Assembly: GCF_964275005.1 (NCBI RefSeq)
Contig: NC_092702.1
Location: 2,679,501 to 2,743,500, forward strand
DNA: 64,000 nucleotides
Reading direction: 5' to 3'
From: Diadema setosum
Lineage: Eukaryota; Echinodermata; Echinoidea; Diadematoida; Diadematidae
Shown: positions 37,301 to 49,200 of the stretch, piece by piece
How the letters are laid out: the number at the start of each line of letters is the position of its first letter
Numbering within the stretch: the first letter of the stretch is position 1
The notes under the pieces: model-generated
What the model saw: only the letters and a program-made list of their open reading frames with translations
What the model was told of the DNA's origin: nothing
Databases searched by the model: none
Position numbers and translations under genes: made by a program

Positions 37301-39934
37301 CGGGATCAAACATGTCCTGGACCATGCATCGGAAGCGAACCAGAGAGTTTGGCTTGAGCTGATGTAGTGCTTCATGATTCAGGGATGGGATCTTATTTCA
37401 GGTAGAAAAAGGAGAAGATAATAATATAGAAAGAAAAACAAACAAATATATTCCAGTAGTATTTTCCTTATGTAAGACTTGTACAAAACAGATAAGTGAA
37501 GACATTAATCAACTTAACGTAACACTTATAAAAAGTCACATTGGCCTACTGAGTAACATTTAGGTCGATCAGTTCTTACTGATGGATATATAGGAGAAAA
37601 TAACAAAATCCTGAAGAAAACAATAAACAAATTGTTGTACAGTTTCATTATTTACATGGGAAGAGGTCACACCAAGAAAAAGAAACATCAGGAATCAGGG
37701 TGAATTATTTCTACTGCAAGATGCCATAAATAAACAGATCTGTTGGAACAACAGATAACCCATCACACAAACCAAGCAGTAGAGCCAACTATATAGTGAT
37801 GTCTCGGACTATGGTACTTAATTTTCATTGCATGCTGAAGCTACTTACTCTGTGCCATGCAGTGTAGTCTGCGAGACGGTTCTTGAAGAATCCATCAACG
37901 GTTTTACTCCACTCTGCATTGTCTGCATCTGAGGTACCAATGCAAAATACAGAGAATTAAAATGCATACAATTTATAAATCAAAAGATGAAAGATAAACT
38001 TTCATGCTATTACAAATGCATGAGTCAGCGGTGTTTTCTCTAAAAAGTGAAAGTCAACCACTCGAAAAGACAGTCTGTTCTTATATATTTTTCCATAATA
38101 ACAAGTTAGATACAAAAGGCATAATTTACCATTTGCAGATGAAACAAAAACCCAGCTTTATTGCTTCAAAATAGTTCTAAAATGTGAGTTCGGGATAGAA
38201 ATAACCAATGTAAAAATTTTATCAGGATAATCAGCATTAGTATTTTGTTAGGAAAACCAATTGTGAGCAATATATTTACACAGTGCAATACAATTGTTTC
38301 TAAAATAAAAAGGCTACAGTTTACGATGGTTTATTGAGAAAAACAGTGATATCTCCTTACATTTTAGGCTTTATTGCGAAATTTTTATATGGTAGGATGT
38401 TTTGTGATACAGCTGACCTATACACATACAACATGTACGCATCAAATGTGATAACTCGAACATCTTTAAAATCACTGCTCCCAATGGTAAACAATACATT
38501 TATTGCAGTTAATATCACTTGAAGAATACTGGAGTACACAAGAGTTTGTGACATAGATTTACATGTAGACTGTACATTGTATGGGATACACAGAAAATAA
38601 AAAGACAAATACCGTATAATGTACAGTTAGGTCCCAATGACATTGCTTCATGGTCATGGATTCATTAAGTTGGGCACTAGTGAGTAAGCATAGCTTAACC
38701 ATCACATTAACAGTCCATCCTTAATTCATTGAAAATGTCATCTTAACTTAGCAACTTAGTAACAGTGCTAGTATGCACTACAGCTACCACTAGTACCAGT
38801 TGGCAGTCAGACCTACCAAGTCTCGCGCATTCTGCGTGAGACCCACGCACCTATTTTTCTCACGCAACGGGAGCATACATGTAGCTCAAAGGATTAACAT
38901 GATAGTTGCAATTGAAGGTACATATCCCTTTTGTCTTTCAAAATATTGTGGTCACTTTAAGTATGCACCAGATCGCACCATTATTAAGAGCTAAAAATTG
39001 AAAAAGCTCCGTTCATGCTCCTTGATCCCCCGCTCGGTCGCTTCGCTCCCTCGCTCGCGCTGAGGACGCCGAGTCATGAAAATCTCACGCATAAAAAATT
39101 TTAGAACTTGGCATTTCTGGGCAGTAAGTTACAGTTAGACCTATTATAGTGTCAGAAATCATGACGAAAAGACATCATGTGTACCAGGTACTCTACTACA
39201 GTACTAGCTCTCCCTCGCCCTCCTTCTCTCTCTCCGATCTCTTGGGTCTTGCGCTCATCACCTTGTGACCTAAATTTTACATTCATTTAATAGCACTCTC
39301 ACGTCACATCACTGAACAACTAAACTCAGTAAAATTACTCCTTCTTATAAAATTCTTTGAATTGTGACTTTGAACTCTTTAAGTCTATCACCATTTCAAA
39401 ATTTCTTTCGTAATTTTTTTGAGAAAGGAGGAATCTCTGTCTTTCTTCTTCTACTAATGTACTATTTAGCTTCGTAACAGGATCTAACGTTAAACTTACT
39501 TCCTTTGACCCTTTCTTTTGACACTTGTCTGACACTTCCTCTTTTTGGTGCATTCATTTTGTGCTTGTTGGCCATGCAGCATTATTTTTAACAAAGATTA
39601 TTAGTAATGACAATGTTATATTATGCCTGGACAGCACAGCTAGTATCACAGGATATACACTGTAAATACACAGTGCCTAGCTTTAAACATGTGTCACATA
39701 GAGGAACTACCGGTCGGTACTATATATATGTGACATGTAGACTCTAGTACGGTCTAACACATAACACTAACAAATTGCTAACCGTATAATAGATAACACA
39801 GAGAATAGACCCTCTTTTTAAATCAAAATTTATTTCCATTATTATTAGAACCTATTGTTCCTGATATTATACTCACCGAATAAATTCTGTACAATATCCA
39901 GAGGACAATTCACCCAGTCATCTAATCCCGGCAT
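25678..39934 (-). CDS. MCMBP: MCM complex-binding protein MCMBP, 14 coding exons, 645 residues
   Basis: Coding exons in transcript order: 39877-39934, 37849-37928, 37251-37391, 36646-36789, 35960-36262, 35070-35173, 33262-33428, 32455-32578, 31093-31210, 30269-30434, 29023-29156, 27925-28095, 27149-27237, 25678-25816. The sum is 1938 nt and every phase joins; human MCMBP is 642 residues. Recognisable blocks: [17 protein letters not shown] (residues 59-75), [77 protein letters not shown] and [18 protein letters not shown]. Known role: a nuclear factor that binds MCM3-7, supports MCM2-7 assembly and stability, and helps unloading late in S phase. The start ATG gives MPGLDDWV, in line with the human N-terminus. 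Thirteen introns; twelve are GT-AG and one (exon 4 to 5) looks AT-AC. The gene is divergent to SEC23IP. Confidence 0.97.
29305..29695. mobile_element. MITE, AGGGAATGCAAACCC family, partial copy in MCMBP intron 10
   Basis: AAAACCCAAATAAATGTGAA, GAACACATCAGTAAA, AAATCAGACAATCC, then the stem centre and the start of the right arm match the copies at 44353-45432 and 47696-48248. Both ends are decayed. Confidence 0.65.
31458..31620. mobile_element. MITE with GGGGGGTGTTTCATCAACG termini
   Basis: The left GGGGGGTGTTTCATCAACG and right CGTTGATGAAACACCCCCC are perfect inverse copies, and TTGTCAGCGCCGACAA follows near each end. About 163 bp, in MCMBP intron 8's neighbour (between exons 8 and 9 it would read antisense); located upstream of exon 9. 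Related termini occur at 60801-61142. Confidence 0.8.
31862..32026. mobile_element. hAT-like MITE, CAGGGCTCGACACTAAC termini
   Basis: The terminal repeats CAGGGCTCGACACTAAC and GTTAGTGTGGAGCCCTG pair with one mismatch. The element is flanked by the direct repeat TATAAGG (31855-31861 and 32027-32033), close to the 8 bp duplication of hAT elements. The interior repeats GGGCCACCAAAAAT. It lies in MCMBP intron 8. Confidence 0.75.
32100..32437 (-). mobile_element. tRNA-derived SINE in MCMBP intron 8
   Basis: On the - strand GGTGGCCCAGTCGGTAGC (32407-32424 region) is an A-box-like sequence and GGTTTGAATCC (32358-32368) a B box, spaced as in a tRNA head. A non-tRNA body follows with ACGTAAAATGGCAGTCTCGT and CTTGCACATAAAAGATCC, a block that I recall from conserved central domains of invertebrate SINEs, although I cannot name the domain with certainty. 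The 3' limit near 32100 is approximate. The head ends 17 bp from the exon 8 donor. Confidence 0.75.
33528..33927. mobile_element. MITE, AGGGACTGTACAGT family, copy 2 in MCMBP intron 6
   Basis: Colinear with 3429-3812: TTGATGAAAATTGGT, GGCTGAGATATCCAA, GGATCTCTTTGTTT, CCCCTTAGAATTG, AATCCTCACCTCGACC, then CATCCCT. Flanks are TTAA on the left and TTAC on the right. The element starts 100 bp from the exon 7 acceptor. Confidence 0.8.
34190..34898. mobile_element. Pogo/Tigger-like MITE in MCMBP intron 6
   Basis: Perfect terminal inverted repeats CAGTATTCATCGCATAATC (continuing CGG) with TA on each side. Related GGTTACCGATTATCAGATGC sequence lies inside the right end. The CAGT end and TA target are typical of pogo/Tigger elements. 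The interior includes a (CA)n tract (34313-34344) and no transposase remnant. Confidence 0.8.
36263..36645 (-). other. MCMBP: Putative U12-type AT-AC intron of MCMBP (intron 4)
   Basis: On the - strand exon 4 ends TGGGTCAAACAG at 36646 and the intron starts ATATCCTTTTT, the minor-spliceosome 5' consensus; no usable GT lies at the exon edge. Near the other end CCTTAAC (36080s range: 36280-36286) matches the U12 branch site, with its adenosine 17 nt before a terminal AC at 36264-36263. Joining these ends keeps phase 0 and gives [12 protein letters not shown], which aligns with human WVKE-AYVNANQ. Length 383 bp. Confidence 0.85.
38117..38499. mobile_element. MITE, AGGCATTATTTGCCATT family, copy in MCMBP intron 1
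   Basis: Colinear with 52214-52572 in SEC23IP intron 5: GCAGATGAAACAAAAACCC, AGTTCTAAAA, GGTAGGATGTTTTGTGATAC and CACTGCTCCCAATGGTAAAC. The ends are somewhat decayed. Confidence 0.8.
38810..39115. repeat. Inverted-repeat element in MCMBP intron 1
   Basis: The left CCAAGTCTCGCGCATTCTGC then GTGAGA and the right TCTCACGCATAAAAAATTTT then GAACTTGG are inverse with mismatches. A related GCGCGAGACTTGG occurs at 35642-35655 in intron 5. The middle has a purine/CG-rich patch (CGCTTCGCTCCCTCGCTCGC). Confidence 0.5.
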
Positions 39935-40249
39935 TATCAATTTTACTTCGCTTTTCGGTCCGATAAAATATACAGATATAATTATTAGACGTCTAGACTT
40001 CTATATCGATGTAGATAAACAGCAGCGTGAATGAATAGGAATTTAAATGTCCCACCGCACTATACACTACCACAGTATGGAGCGAGCGCCGACCGAGCGA
40101 GCACAACAACAAACACATGATCCATTCACCGGCGCGAATTTCGCACTGTGGCGGGAAAGCGCGTGGACATTTAAATTGACCTTTGACCTGTATGCGGAAC
40201 CGAGGAAAAGTGACGTGTACACAAGATTATTCGACGAACAACCGGCGAG
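39935..40249. promoter_or_regulatory. Probable bidirectional promoter of MCMBP and SEC23IP
   Basis: Only 315 bp lie between the two divergent start codons, so both 5' UTRs and both core promoters must sit here unless there are upstream untranslated exons. Seen: GGCGGGAAAGCGCG at 40150-40163, an E2F-type GCGGGAAA match, and GGCGCGAATTTCGC at 40131-40144, an inverted pair of E2F-like half sites. No TATA box was clear close to either start. E2F control of MCMBP would suit a replication factor; this is inference. An out-of-frame ATG at 40047 could open a short upstream frame for SEC23IP if transcription begins before it. Confidence 0.75.
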
Positions 40250-43200
40250 ATGGCAGACCGAAAGGGGAACAGCCCTCCTCCTTTGCTTTTATGTTCAACA
40301 AATGATAGCATAACACCTGGTGTTTTCAGACCCGTACCAGCTACGGCATCATTGTTCCCAACTGGTATGTCTATCAATCGAAGTTTCCTTCCTCTTATGA
40401 TAGAAGATATCACGTTACAATGTTTTTGATTTTTATAATCAGCGTCGTGTTAATACAGTCCCACATATTCAGTTTTCTTGTGGGTTAAACTTCACTTGTA
40501 TGACTGCAGCAGCTGTCATGCATGCAGTGATCCGATGCAGGACATTAATAATGATATATCCGTAGGGGCTGAAGGAATTCGACTCAGCGTTAATTGCGGG
40601 GCCTGTTGAGAATTGGATTGTAAATAAACTGCCATGAACAATGATGAAATTAATCCTAACGTTACGTCAAGATCCAACAACTGTTACTGAGCTGACATGA
40701 CTTCATTCAGTGACATTTTGTTTTGTTTTGGGTTTTTTTAAAAAAAAAAAAAAAAAAAAGCTTTAGGGCCTATTTATTACGAATGATGAACAATACATTC
40801 AAATTTATGTTATTGTTTCATTCTATGTATGAAATTACAGAATACCGGTTTTGCGTCATATAAATTAGCATATTGGTGCGTATAAGAGCCGCGCCTCCGG
40901 CGGCTTTCCCTTAAGAGATGAATTTCAGCCCGAAGGGCTGAAATTTGTCTTTCCCGACGTTTGGGGCCCCCCAAAAGCCCGGGAACGGAACGGCCGTCAA
41001 AAAGTAGGTTGACCACACAATTTTTATGAAAATTGAGTGGTTTCGGAGGAAAACTGCTCTAAATCAAGATGACTCGAGTAAATCGACGATAAAGAAAATC
41101 GAGCCGATTTTGACGGAACTATTTTAAACGTGATGACGTCATCACAGCTGGCAGCCCTTCTTCCTTCCACTCTTTTCGACACAAGTCATTCACGATCAAT
41201 CACACTACACTAGTTTGGCAAGGCAGCGCGTATACGCGTATTGTCAAGAGACAATTGCGCGCTCAACTGCTATACGTACTGTACACTGTACTAGTAAACA
41301 TGCGCGCGTTCTGCAGACTCAATACGCGCTACCACTGCCACAAGTACGCATAAGCTGTTATGTGTGGATGATGTGTGTACTGACTACATGCATAGAGTCA
41401 TGGTGGGCTGTCAAGCGCACCCACACAGTGCGTATTTAAGCTCTACTGTAAGCTAGCACCAGCAATTAGATAAGTGATTGTTTTCTAGTCTCACCTAAAT
41501 TTCTATCGTTTTCTAGGATACGGACTATCCTCAACTCCTAAAAACGTGAGTATACATGGTAAATTCGGGTAAATTTTAAAGGCTAGTCTAGACTAGCATC
41601 GTCAGGATCTAGAACTACATTATTATCGCTATCGGGGGACACCCCCGAAACCCCCGTAAACAACATATGAATACCACACTTCTCACCGCACAGACCAAAG
41701 AAAACACAAGTAAACAAATGCAATCGTCGACAGCCGAATCACGGACCGTATCGCAGATCGGATTAATATTTCAGATAGTTGCTATCGGCAAGCGTAATTA
41801 CGCTCTTTTCAGAGCGATTTGCTCTCTCCGTGATTGGTTGCCGGTATTCTGTAATGTTGGCTTGCATCGTGGTGAAGCCTCAGCTGTTATGTTGAGTGTT
41901 GCTGTAACCGTCAGTATAAACTTACACTAAATTTACTAGATTCTAGTGTCTACTGTCTTCAGTATTGTGGGCAGATCACACAATCAGAGATAAAACTAAA
42001 CAGCTAAAGGAAAGTATTTAGTTTAGGGTCTGTTTGGTTAGTTAAATAATAATGATAATACTAATCACACACAAAAAAAGTTCCCTAATCTATTTCTAAT
42101 CCTACACTACCTTGCCCTTGTTGATATATGAAGTTTTGTCTTTGATCAGATTTGTCTTGGAGCGTGCACGTCGACAGAACGTGTGCTAAAGCCAACAGAA
42201 CCATCGGAGTTCTAAGGCGACACCTACATGATTGTAACAAGAGAATCAAAGTATAAGACCCTTGAGCCTTGTATTAAAGACCATTACTCGAGTACTGTTC
42301 AACAGTTTGGGACCCCCACAGGTTGACAGGTTGAAAGTTGTGCAAAACAGAGCAGCGCGATTTGTTAGAGGTGACTACTCTAGGCTCAGTAGCGTAACAA
42401 ACATGAAGCGTGAGCTGGGCTGGGAACTGCTGAAACAACGCCGCAGAGTGAGACACATCGCCAAATTCCATGAGGCGCTTGCTGGTCCCCTATCCATTTC
42501 AGTTCGAAAAGCCCTGCATTCGGTCTGAAGGGTTCTACAAAGTCATCATCTACAGGTTTATCCCAATCACCACAAACAAAAACTGTTATACTGTAAGTAC
42601 TCATTCATCCCAAGAACTATCACAGATTGGAACTCACTCCCACCGACATTCACCAGCATCACAGACAAAGACTCCTTCAAAGTAGCAATCCTTCATTACA
42701 TCCAAGAGCAAAGCGACTAGATTCTAAAATCTCTGTCTGCGCAATAAACACCAGCACACCCCCTTCTGGTTGCCCCTACTACTTAAGGGTGTTGGACAGT
42801 AACATGGAAGAAGAAGAAGTTATATGCATGGATGCACCTTTTTCATGTGGGTGGGGACAGTGTGCATTTTAGTGGGGGTATATGGAACTCTTGCCTTTAA
42901 TGGTAGACTAGACTGGGACATGCTAGTATCAGTAGCAGTGTACCCCAGGTAGACTGAAGATTTAAGCTTGAAATGTGTTGCATTTACTATTCTTCCATTA
43001 TATTAATCTAAGAACAAGTAATATTCAATTGGTCTCAAAATTGTCTGCAAACAAAAAGTTTGATTCTGGCCCTAGAAAGGTTGAACTCAGTAGAACAGAG
43101 AGATCTGTGATAATAATCATGTTGAGCTCTGCCAGTGAGCCATGATACTTTGAAATAATGATGTGATCATGCATATATTGTAAAAAAAAACCTGCATCAA

Positions 43201-46200
43201 GTTTCGACCTCCATGCCAAAATTTGACCGCACGCAAAAGCAAAGGTTTTACATGTAGCCAGCAGTTGAATTTGGATGACATGGTCGATTTTATGGGCAGC
43301 TTGCTTGTCCATCGTAGCATATTGCCTTTTCAGAAATACTTCCGTAAAATAATTTTGTCATTGTTGTGTTGCTATCTGTCTACCTCACAAAGTCTGTGCA
43401 GAGTTTAATCATTTATCTATTTAGTTTGTGATACTGTTGTAGGGATTATTATTATTATTATTATTATTACTATTATTTATAGTGCGCTTTTCCCACAAGG
43501 CCCAAAGCGCTTACAATCAATTCAAAACATGTACGACAGTATGTGTAATTGGATAAATGTTATATATACAGCTACGAACTAGTTGCTACTGAAAAGATGT
43601 GTTTCAAGGCTTTTTTGAACACACTGACTGATGGAGACTGTCTAACGGTAAGTGGTAAATTGTTCCAGTACTTTGAAGCAGACACAGTAAATGTCCTATC
43701 ACCGGCTAAGGTGCGAGTAACAGAGTATGTGAGACAAAGCGGATCACTAGATGACCTCAAATTTCTAGTAGGTGTATATAAAGTCAAACAGGCGTCTAAA
43801 TATTTCGGAGCTTGATCGTTAAGGATTTTATAAACAAACAAAACTAATTTGAAAATTATCCGTTGCTTCAAAGGAAGCCAGTGCAACGACTTCAGAAGTG
43901 GCTGAGATGGGTAGTCCCTAGAAACCTGAAACACTAATCGGGCTGCCCAATTTTGAAGTCGCTGCACACGATCCAGTTGAGTTGAAGGAATGGAAGAGAG
44001 AAGCCCATTACAATAATCTATACGGGATAGAACTAAAGATTTCATGTCATCATGTGGTGCAACTACAAATTGTATAATTATTGTGTCAATGAGCTATATT
44101 TAGTACAAGCATGAGGAATACACCGTAAAATGAGAAATTTTCATATGTATTTGAATTTCGCAAATTTTGCAAGAGCGATGATTCACGAAATCAAAATGCA
44201 TGCAAAAGTTCTTGTCTACACTGTATTCCTTAAATGCCAGTACATGGCAAGTCACAAAAATTTCAGGCCATGACAAAGGCCGTCGGCTCCCAATTTGTGG
44301 AAATTTCATCCAGTGGAAATTTATTGCTTTACAGTATAGCATTATAGCTTAAAGGGAATGCAAACCCAAAGAGCAATGTGGATTGAGTGAAAGCAGCATC
44401 ATTAAAGGTAGGGGATACCTTTTACAGACCTCCCAAAATGCAGCAAAACATTAAATATGAACCTCAGGGGACTTGCTTTGGCCACTGCTTAGAAATTTGG
44501 AAGTCAACAGTTATCTAAAATTTGAATAATGCACAAAACTCAACTACTCAGTAGTTCTGTGTGTCAGCCACACTTAAGCCTTTTTGTTGCATTCTTCTGT
44601 ATTTGTGATCTATAAACACAAATCTAAAAGTACAAGAGCTGATGTAATAACAAGTAGAGTGTGTGTCAAGAATGTATATAGAAATGTTTGTAAGTGTTGA
44701 TGAACTTTCTTCACATAATATACATGATGGACACACATGCAGTACATGGGTCTGCAAAGGTAGCCTAGTAATGTACTGGAATTTACGGTGAGCCCCGAAA
44801 ACAATTCAATTCAAAATCTAACGGTCAAAAAAATGTACTAAATGTTACCTTCCACTTTCAATACTTTATGGGAGTTTCTAAAATAATACTCTCTTCAACA
44901 TACCACTGTATTTATACAACTCTTCATTTAAGGCGCGCAAATGGGATTCCCTACCTTTAATAGAACACATCAGTGAAAGTATGAAGAAAATCGGACAATC
45001 GATGCAAAAGTTATGAATTTTTAAAGTTCTGGTGTTGGAACCGCTGGATGAGGAGACTACGAGAGGTTATGACGTATGAGTGGACAACAGCACAAAGAAA
45101 ATATAAAGGAAATTCAACAAAAATTCACTTTTCTAGCATTATGAAAGAGCACTTGACTAACCGCTTTCAGAAAGCAGGGGGAATAATCAAGTTGATGGAA
45201 TTTGTAATTTTCATGAAAAATGGATTTTTGTGGAATTTTCTTTTTATTTTCTATGTTGTCCACTCATATGTCATAACCTCTAGTAGTCTCCTCATCCAGT
45301 GGTTCCAACACCAAAAATTTAAAAATTCATAACTTTTGCATCAATTTTCCGATTTTCCGACTTTCACTGATGTGTTTTACTAATGTTGCTGCTTTCACTC
45401 AATCCACATTGCTCTTTGGGTTTGCGTTCCCTTTAATAAACTCGTGGGTGTGTATGTGTATGTATGTACGTGTATGTATTATATATGATTATGTAACACA
45501 TGAATGCACATATTGATATTCATCAGATGAAGATGGAGAAGCAGACAGCTTTCTGGGACAGAATGACCCCCCAGACCTCGGACCTCCTCCACCCTCCACC
45601 AGTCAGCAAGGAGCGCCCTCTACATTCTCCTACTTCCAGCAGACATCTGCACCCTCATCCCAATCTGACCCTTTCGACATGGTAGCCCAGGCAGAGGGTC
45701 AGTCACCATTCTCTGCCCCACCTCCTCTGCCAACATCATCGTCGTCATCTGGCCAGGCGACAATTCCCACGTTTGTCCCGACCACCCAGCATCTGGCCTC
45801 GCCTCCGACCTTGCAGCCGGGGCCGTCCCCTCCCCAGCTGGAAGCTGTGAGCCAGCCCCCACATCAGCCTCGTGCAGTCCACTTTCAGGATCAACCATCA
45901 GGAGGTATACATGTGATATCTAGTAATTTTAGCTATTGAATGTTCATGCACATTATTGGGTCTGTTGGTAACTGATTGAGTACGCCTGGGGTTTAGCAGA
46001 CCTGTATCGTGGTTGCATCACAAAACAACAAAGACAAAAAAAAATTGCTTTCCTTTTCACTTGTAGCAAATATTTACTTTCATGTCTTGCTGTTTTTGCA
46101 TACACTCCTGTCTGTGAGTATGATAGTTATTACATCTAAAATCTTCCAAGTCACTGGTACACTGTAACCTTGTACACATTCCAAGCCAGATCATTCTTTA

Positions 46201-49200
46201 CATATATGTGTGTGATTTTGAGGGTGCATTTTATATCACGTTTGAGAGCAACAAGCTGAATTTGTGTAAGAGAGGGTGACTGAAAGTAGATTTGAATGTA
46301 ACTGAAATTATGTACCTTACAGTTGATGGACATTACCTTTACTGTAAGTTGTAACCCCTCAACAGGGATGTTACATGGAGATTACCAGTAGTTTCCAAAC
46401 TGTAGGGGAAAAATAATTGAGACAGACTGTTTTCTGGGAAATTTGATGAAATCTGATGAAAAATTTTCTGGATGAAAATTTAGTTTGTAGAGTTTTAGAT
46501 AGCTTCCCATACTTGACTTCATGATCATTGCATTGACTAATATTTTGATCAGACTCCATTATTATGTTGTTCCTCTTTTAAACTAACCCATTTCTGGGAC
46601 ATTTTGGCATTCATACTTCCCTAAAAACTAAAAAAAAAAAAAAAAAAAAATGTTTGCAAATGGTTCACTCCTTAAAAGATTTTAATGTGCATTTGTTGTG
46701 TCTCTTATACATTTCTAGCACCACCTACAACAAGCTTCCCCCCAACAGGACCCCCACCCACTGGTCCTCTCCCTCCATCAGGACCCCCACCCTCGGGCCC
46801 AGCAGGGCCCCGGTTTGGCATCAAGGGCTACCAGCACAAGCCAATGGCTTACCCCATGGGCGGGGTCACCCCAGCTAGTGGGCCCCTCCCACCGGGTATC
46901 CTCGCACCTCCTCCTAAGATGCAGGTTAGATTTTGGCTGCACGACTCCTCTCCATGAAAATTTTGCCAGAAATGTTGTACTGTACTGTATATACCATATA
47001 TTTCCCAAAGGTTTCAACTGAGTACTTCTTGACCCATTAGACTTGCAAGTGACATAAGTTTCCATAATTTCAGCCACCATAGCAAGTGTATAGCATGCTT
47101 TCATCTGATTGGTTGTTGATTAGCTGTTGCAATGGTACCAACAATTGTTTTTACTGCTTTGTGAAGTGAAGCCTACAACTGTGGGTGGCAGAGGAAGGAT
47201 AATGATTGTTTCATTGCTCTCTGAATAGTTTGACGCCAGCAGACCCCCGCCCACTGCCTCCGAGGTCCAGCACTTCAACCAGACGTCGGATTCCGCAGGG
47301 GCGGGTCCAAGGGCCGGTGGCTTCTACCAGCCCATCCAGCCCCACTGGTTCTACTGCAAAGAGATGGAGAAGAGGAGCATCTGGGTTCCCTTCAGCATCT
47401 TTGACTCCATCAAGCTGGAGGAGGCATTCATCAGAGGTATCCACCTACAGTGCACTCCCGTTTCAACCAATGCAGTTATTACATAATTCAGGTTACATCA
47501 AAGTAAAAATTCTGGCCGCCACATTATCCGCCCTGTGTTTATTTGTTCGGTTATAACAAAATTTTGATAAAACAAAAGAAAACTGCTGGTCCAGTAGACT
47601 TCGTTATAACAGGCGTCCACTGTATATCACTGAACTTGCCAACCTGCTTCGCCATGACACGAGCACACTCCCACACCATCTCATCAAACATTTACAGGGG
47701 AGTAAAAACCAAGCATATATCATAATGTGGGTTGAGTAGATGCAAAAATATTAGTAGAACACATCAGTGAAGTTTGAGGAAAATCAGACAATCTGTTCAA
47801 AAGTTATGAATTTCTGAAGATTTGGTACAGCCATCGCTGGTTAAGAAGACTGCAAATATTATGTGAGTTCACACATGGACAACTGTGTAAAGAAAATAAA
47901 AGAGAATTCAACATACTTTCGTTTTCCTAGGATAATGAGAAAGTGCTTGGTTTATTCCTTTCAGTAGACAGGGTTGATGATATTACAATCATTGTACTTC
48001 AGTAAAAACTGTAAGGAATACATACTTCTCATAAGATATGAAATATTGTGGAATTTTGATTATATTTTCTTCATATTGTTGTCCATATGTGACATCATGA
48101 ATTGTTGAAGTCTTCTTATCCAGAGATTGCAGTACTGAAAATCTGTAACTTTGGAATTGAATGTCCAATTTTCCTCAAAATGTACTGATGTGTTCTACTA
48201 TTTCTGCACTCACCTATAAATCCAGATATACTTGTTTTTCATTCCCCTTTAACTCTACAAAAGCTAGACTATCATGTCCAGCAATTATTTTGCTTGTTTG
48301 TTTGCATTCCTCTGTCAAAGCTACAATTCATAATGATTTAAAGTACACAATTGTGTGCTTCTGACCTTGTTTGTCATTTGTGACACTTAAATTTGTTCCT
48401 TGATTTGGGCATTAAAGTTGGCCCGGTGAGTTGTAGAGCCACATTCAGAGGCAATGTACATATAAGAACACAATGTGCTCTGTACTTGTCAACAAGAATA
48501 TGGTTAAAGTATGGATCAGTAAACCTTAACATAGTCTATCAAGATGTGTTATCTATCTGTTATTCAACTTCATTGTTTTGATTTATTCTATTTCATTATT
48601 GGGAATTAATGATTCAAATTATTTGCCCCATATAGAATCATGTATAACTAGACCCGGAATTTGTCAAGACTGACAAATTAGGTGATCCGATCTTTTGAAA
48701 ATCAATGATATGAGTTTTGATCCCAATATAGGCATGACTATACAGGTTTCATCTGTGTTTAGGGATATTGGCTGTGTGATGTTTGGATACTCATTTTGAA
48801 AAGGGAGTCAGGTCTGCCATCTATGGTACCAAATTCCGTTCACACTATAACGAAGATATAGAATAAAGGATATTTGAGCATTGAGCCCACTTTGCACAGC
48901 CAAGATGGCATCTGAACAAAAAGTGATTACTTTGTGAAATGATCGATGTGACATGGTCTTTGCGTGTGCAAAATATGGGAAAGATAAGACATGTATTCAC
49001 CAAGATACAGGATGAAACATTTATGACCTTTGACCCTAATTTACATACCCAAGATGGTGTCTGATCAAGTAGTTGTTATTTTATGAAATAATGTACGTAA
49101 CATGAACTAAACATGTGCGAAATATGGGGGTGATAGGGGCTATTTTTCTTGAGTTATTGCAAAGAAAGTTGGAAAAAGAAAGAAATATGAAAATACATCG

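Noticed and set aside
39335-39553. 72-codon - strand frame, lysine/glutamate-rich, in MCMBP intron 1
   Set aside because: It resembles a coiled-coil fragment but has no donor or acceptor that joins MCMBP in frame and no recognisable relative; the MCMBP reading frame is complete without it.
40047-40313. 88-codon + strand frame over the MCMBP-SEC23IP promoter
   Set aside because: It overlaps SEC23IP exon 1 in another frame and would span the bidirectional promoter; exon 1 with [11 protein letters not shown] fits the family and splices in phase.
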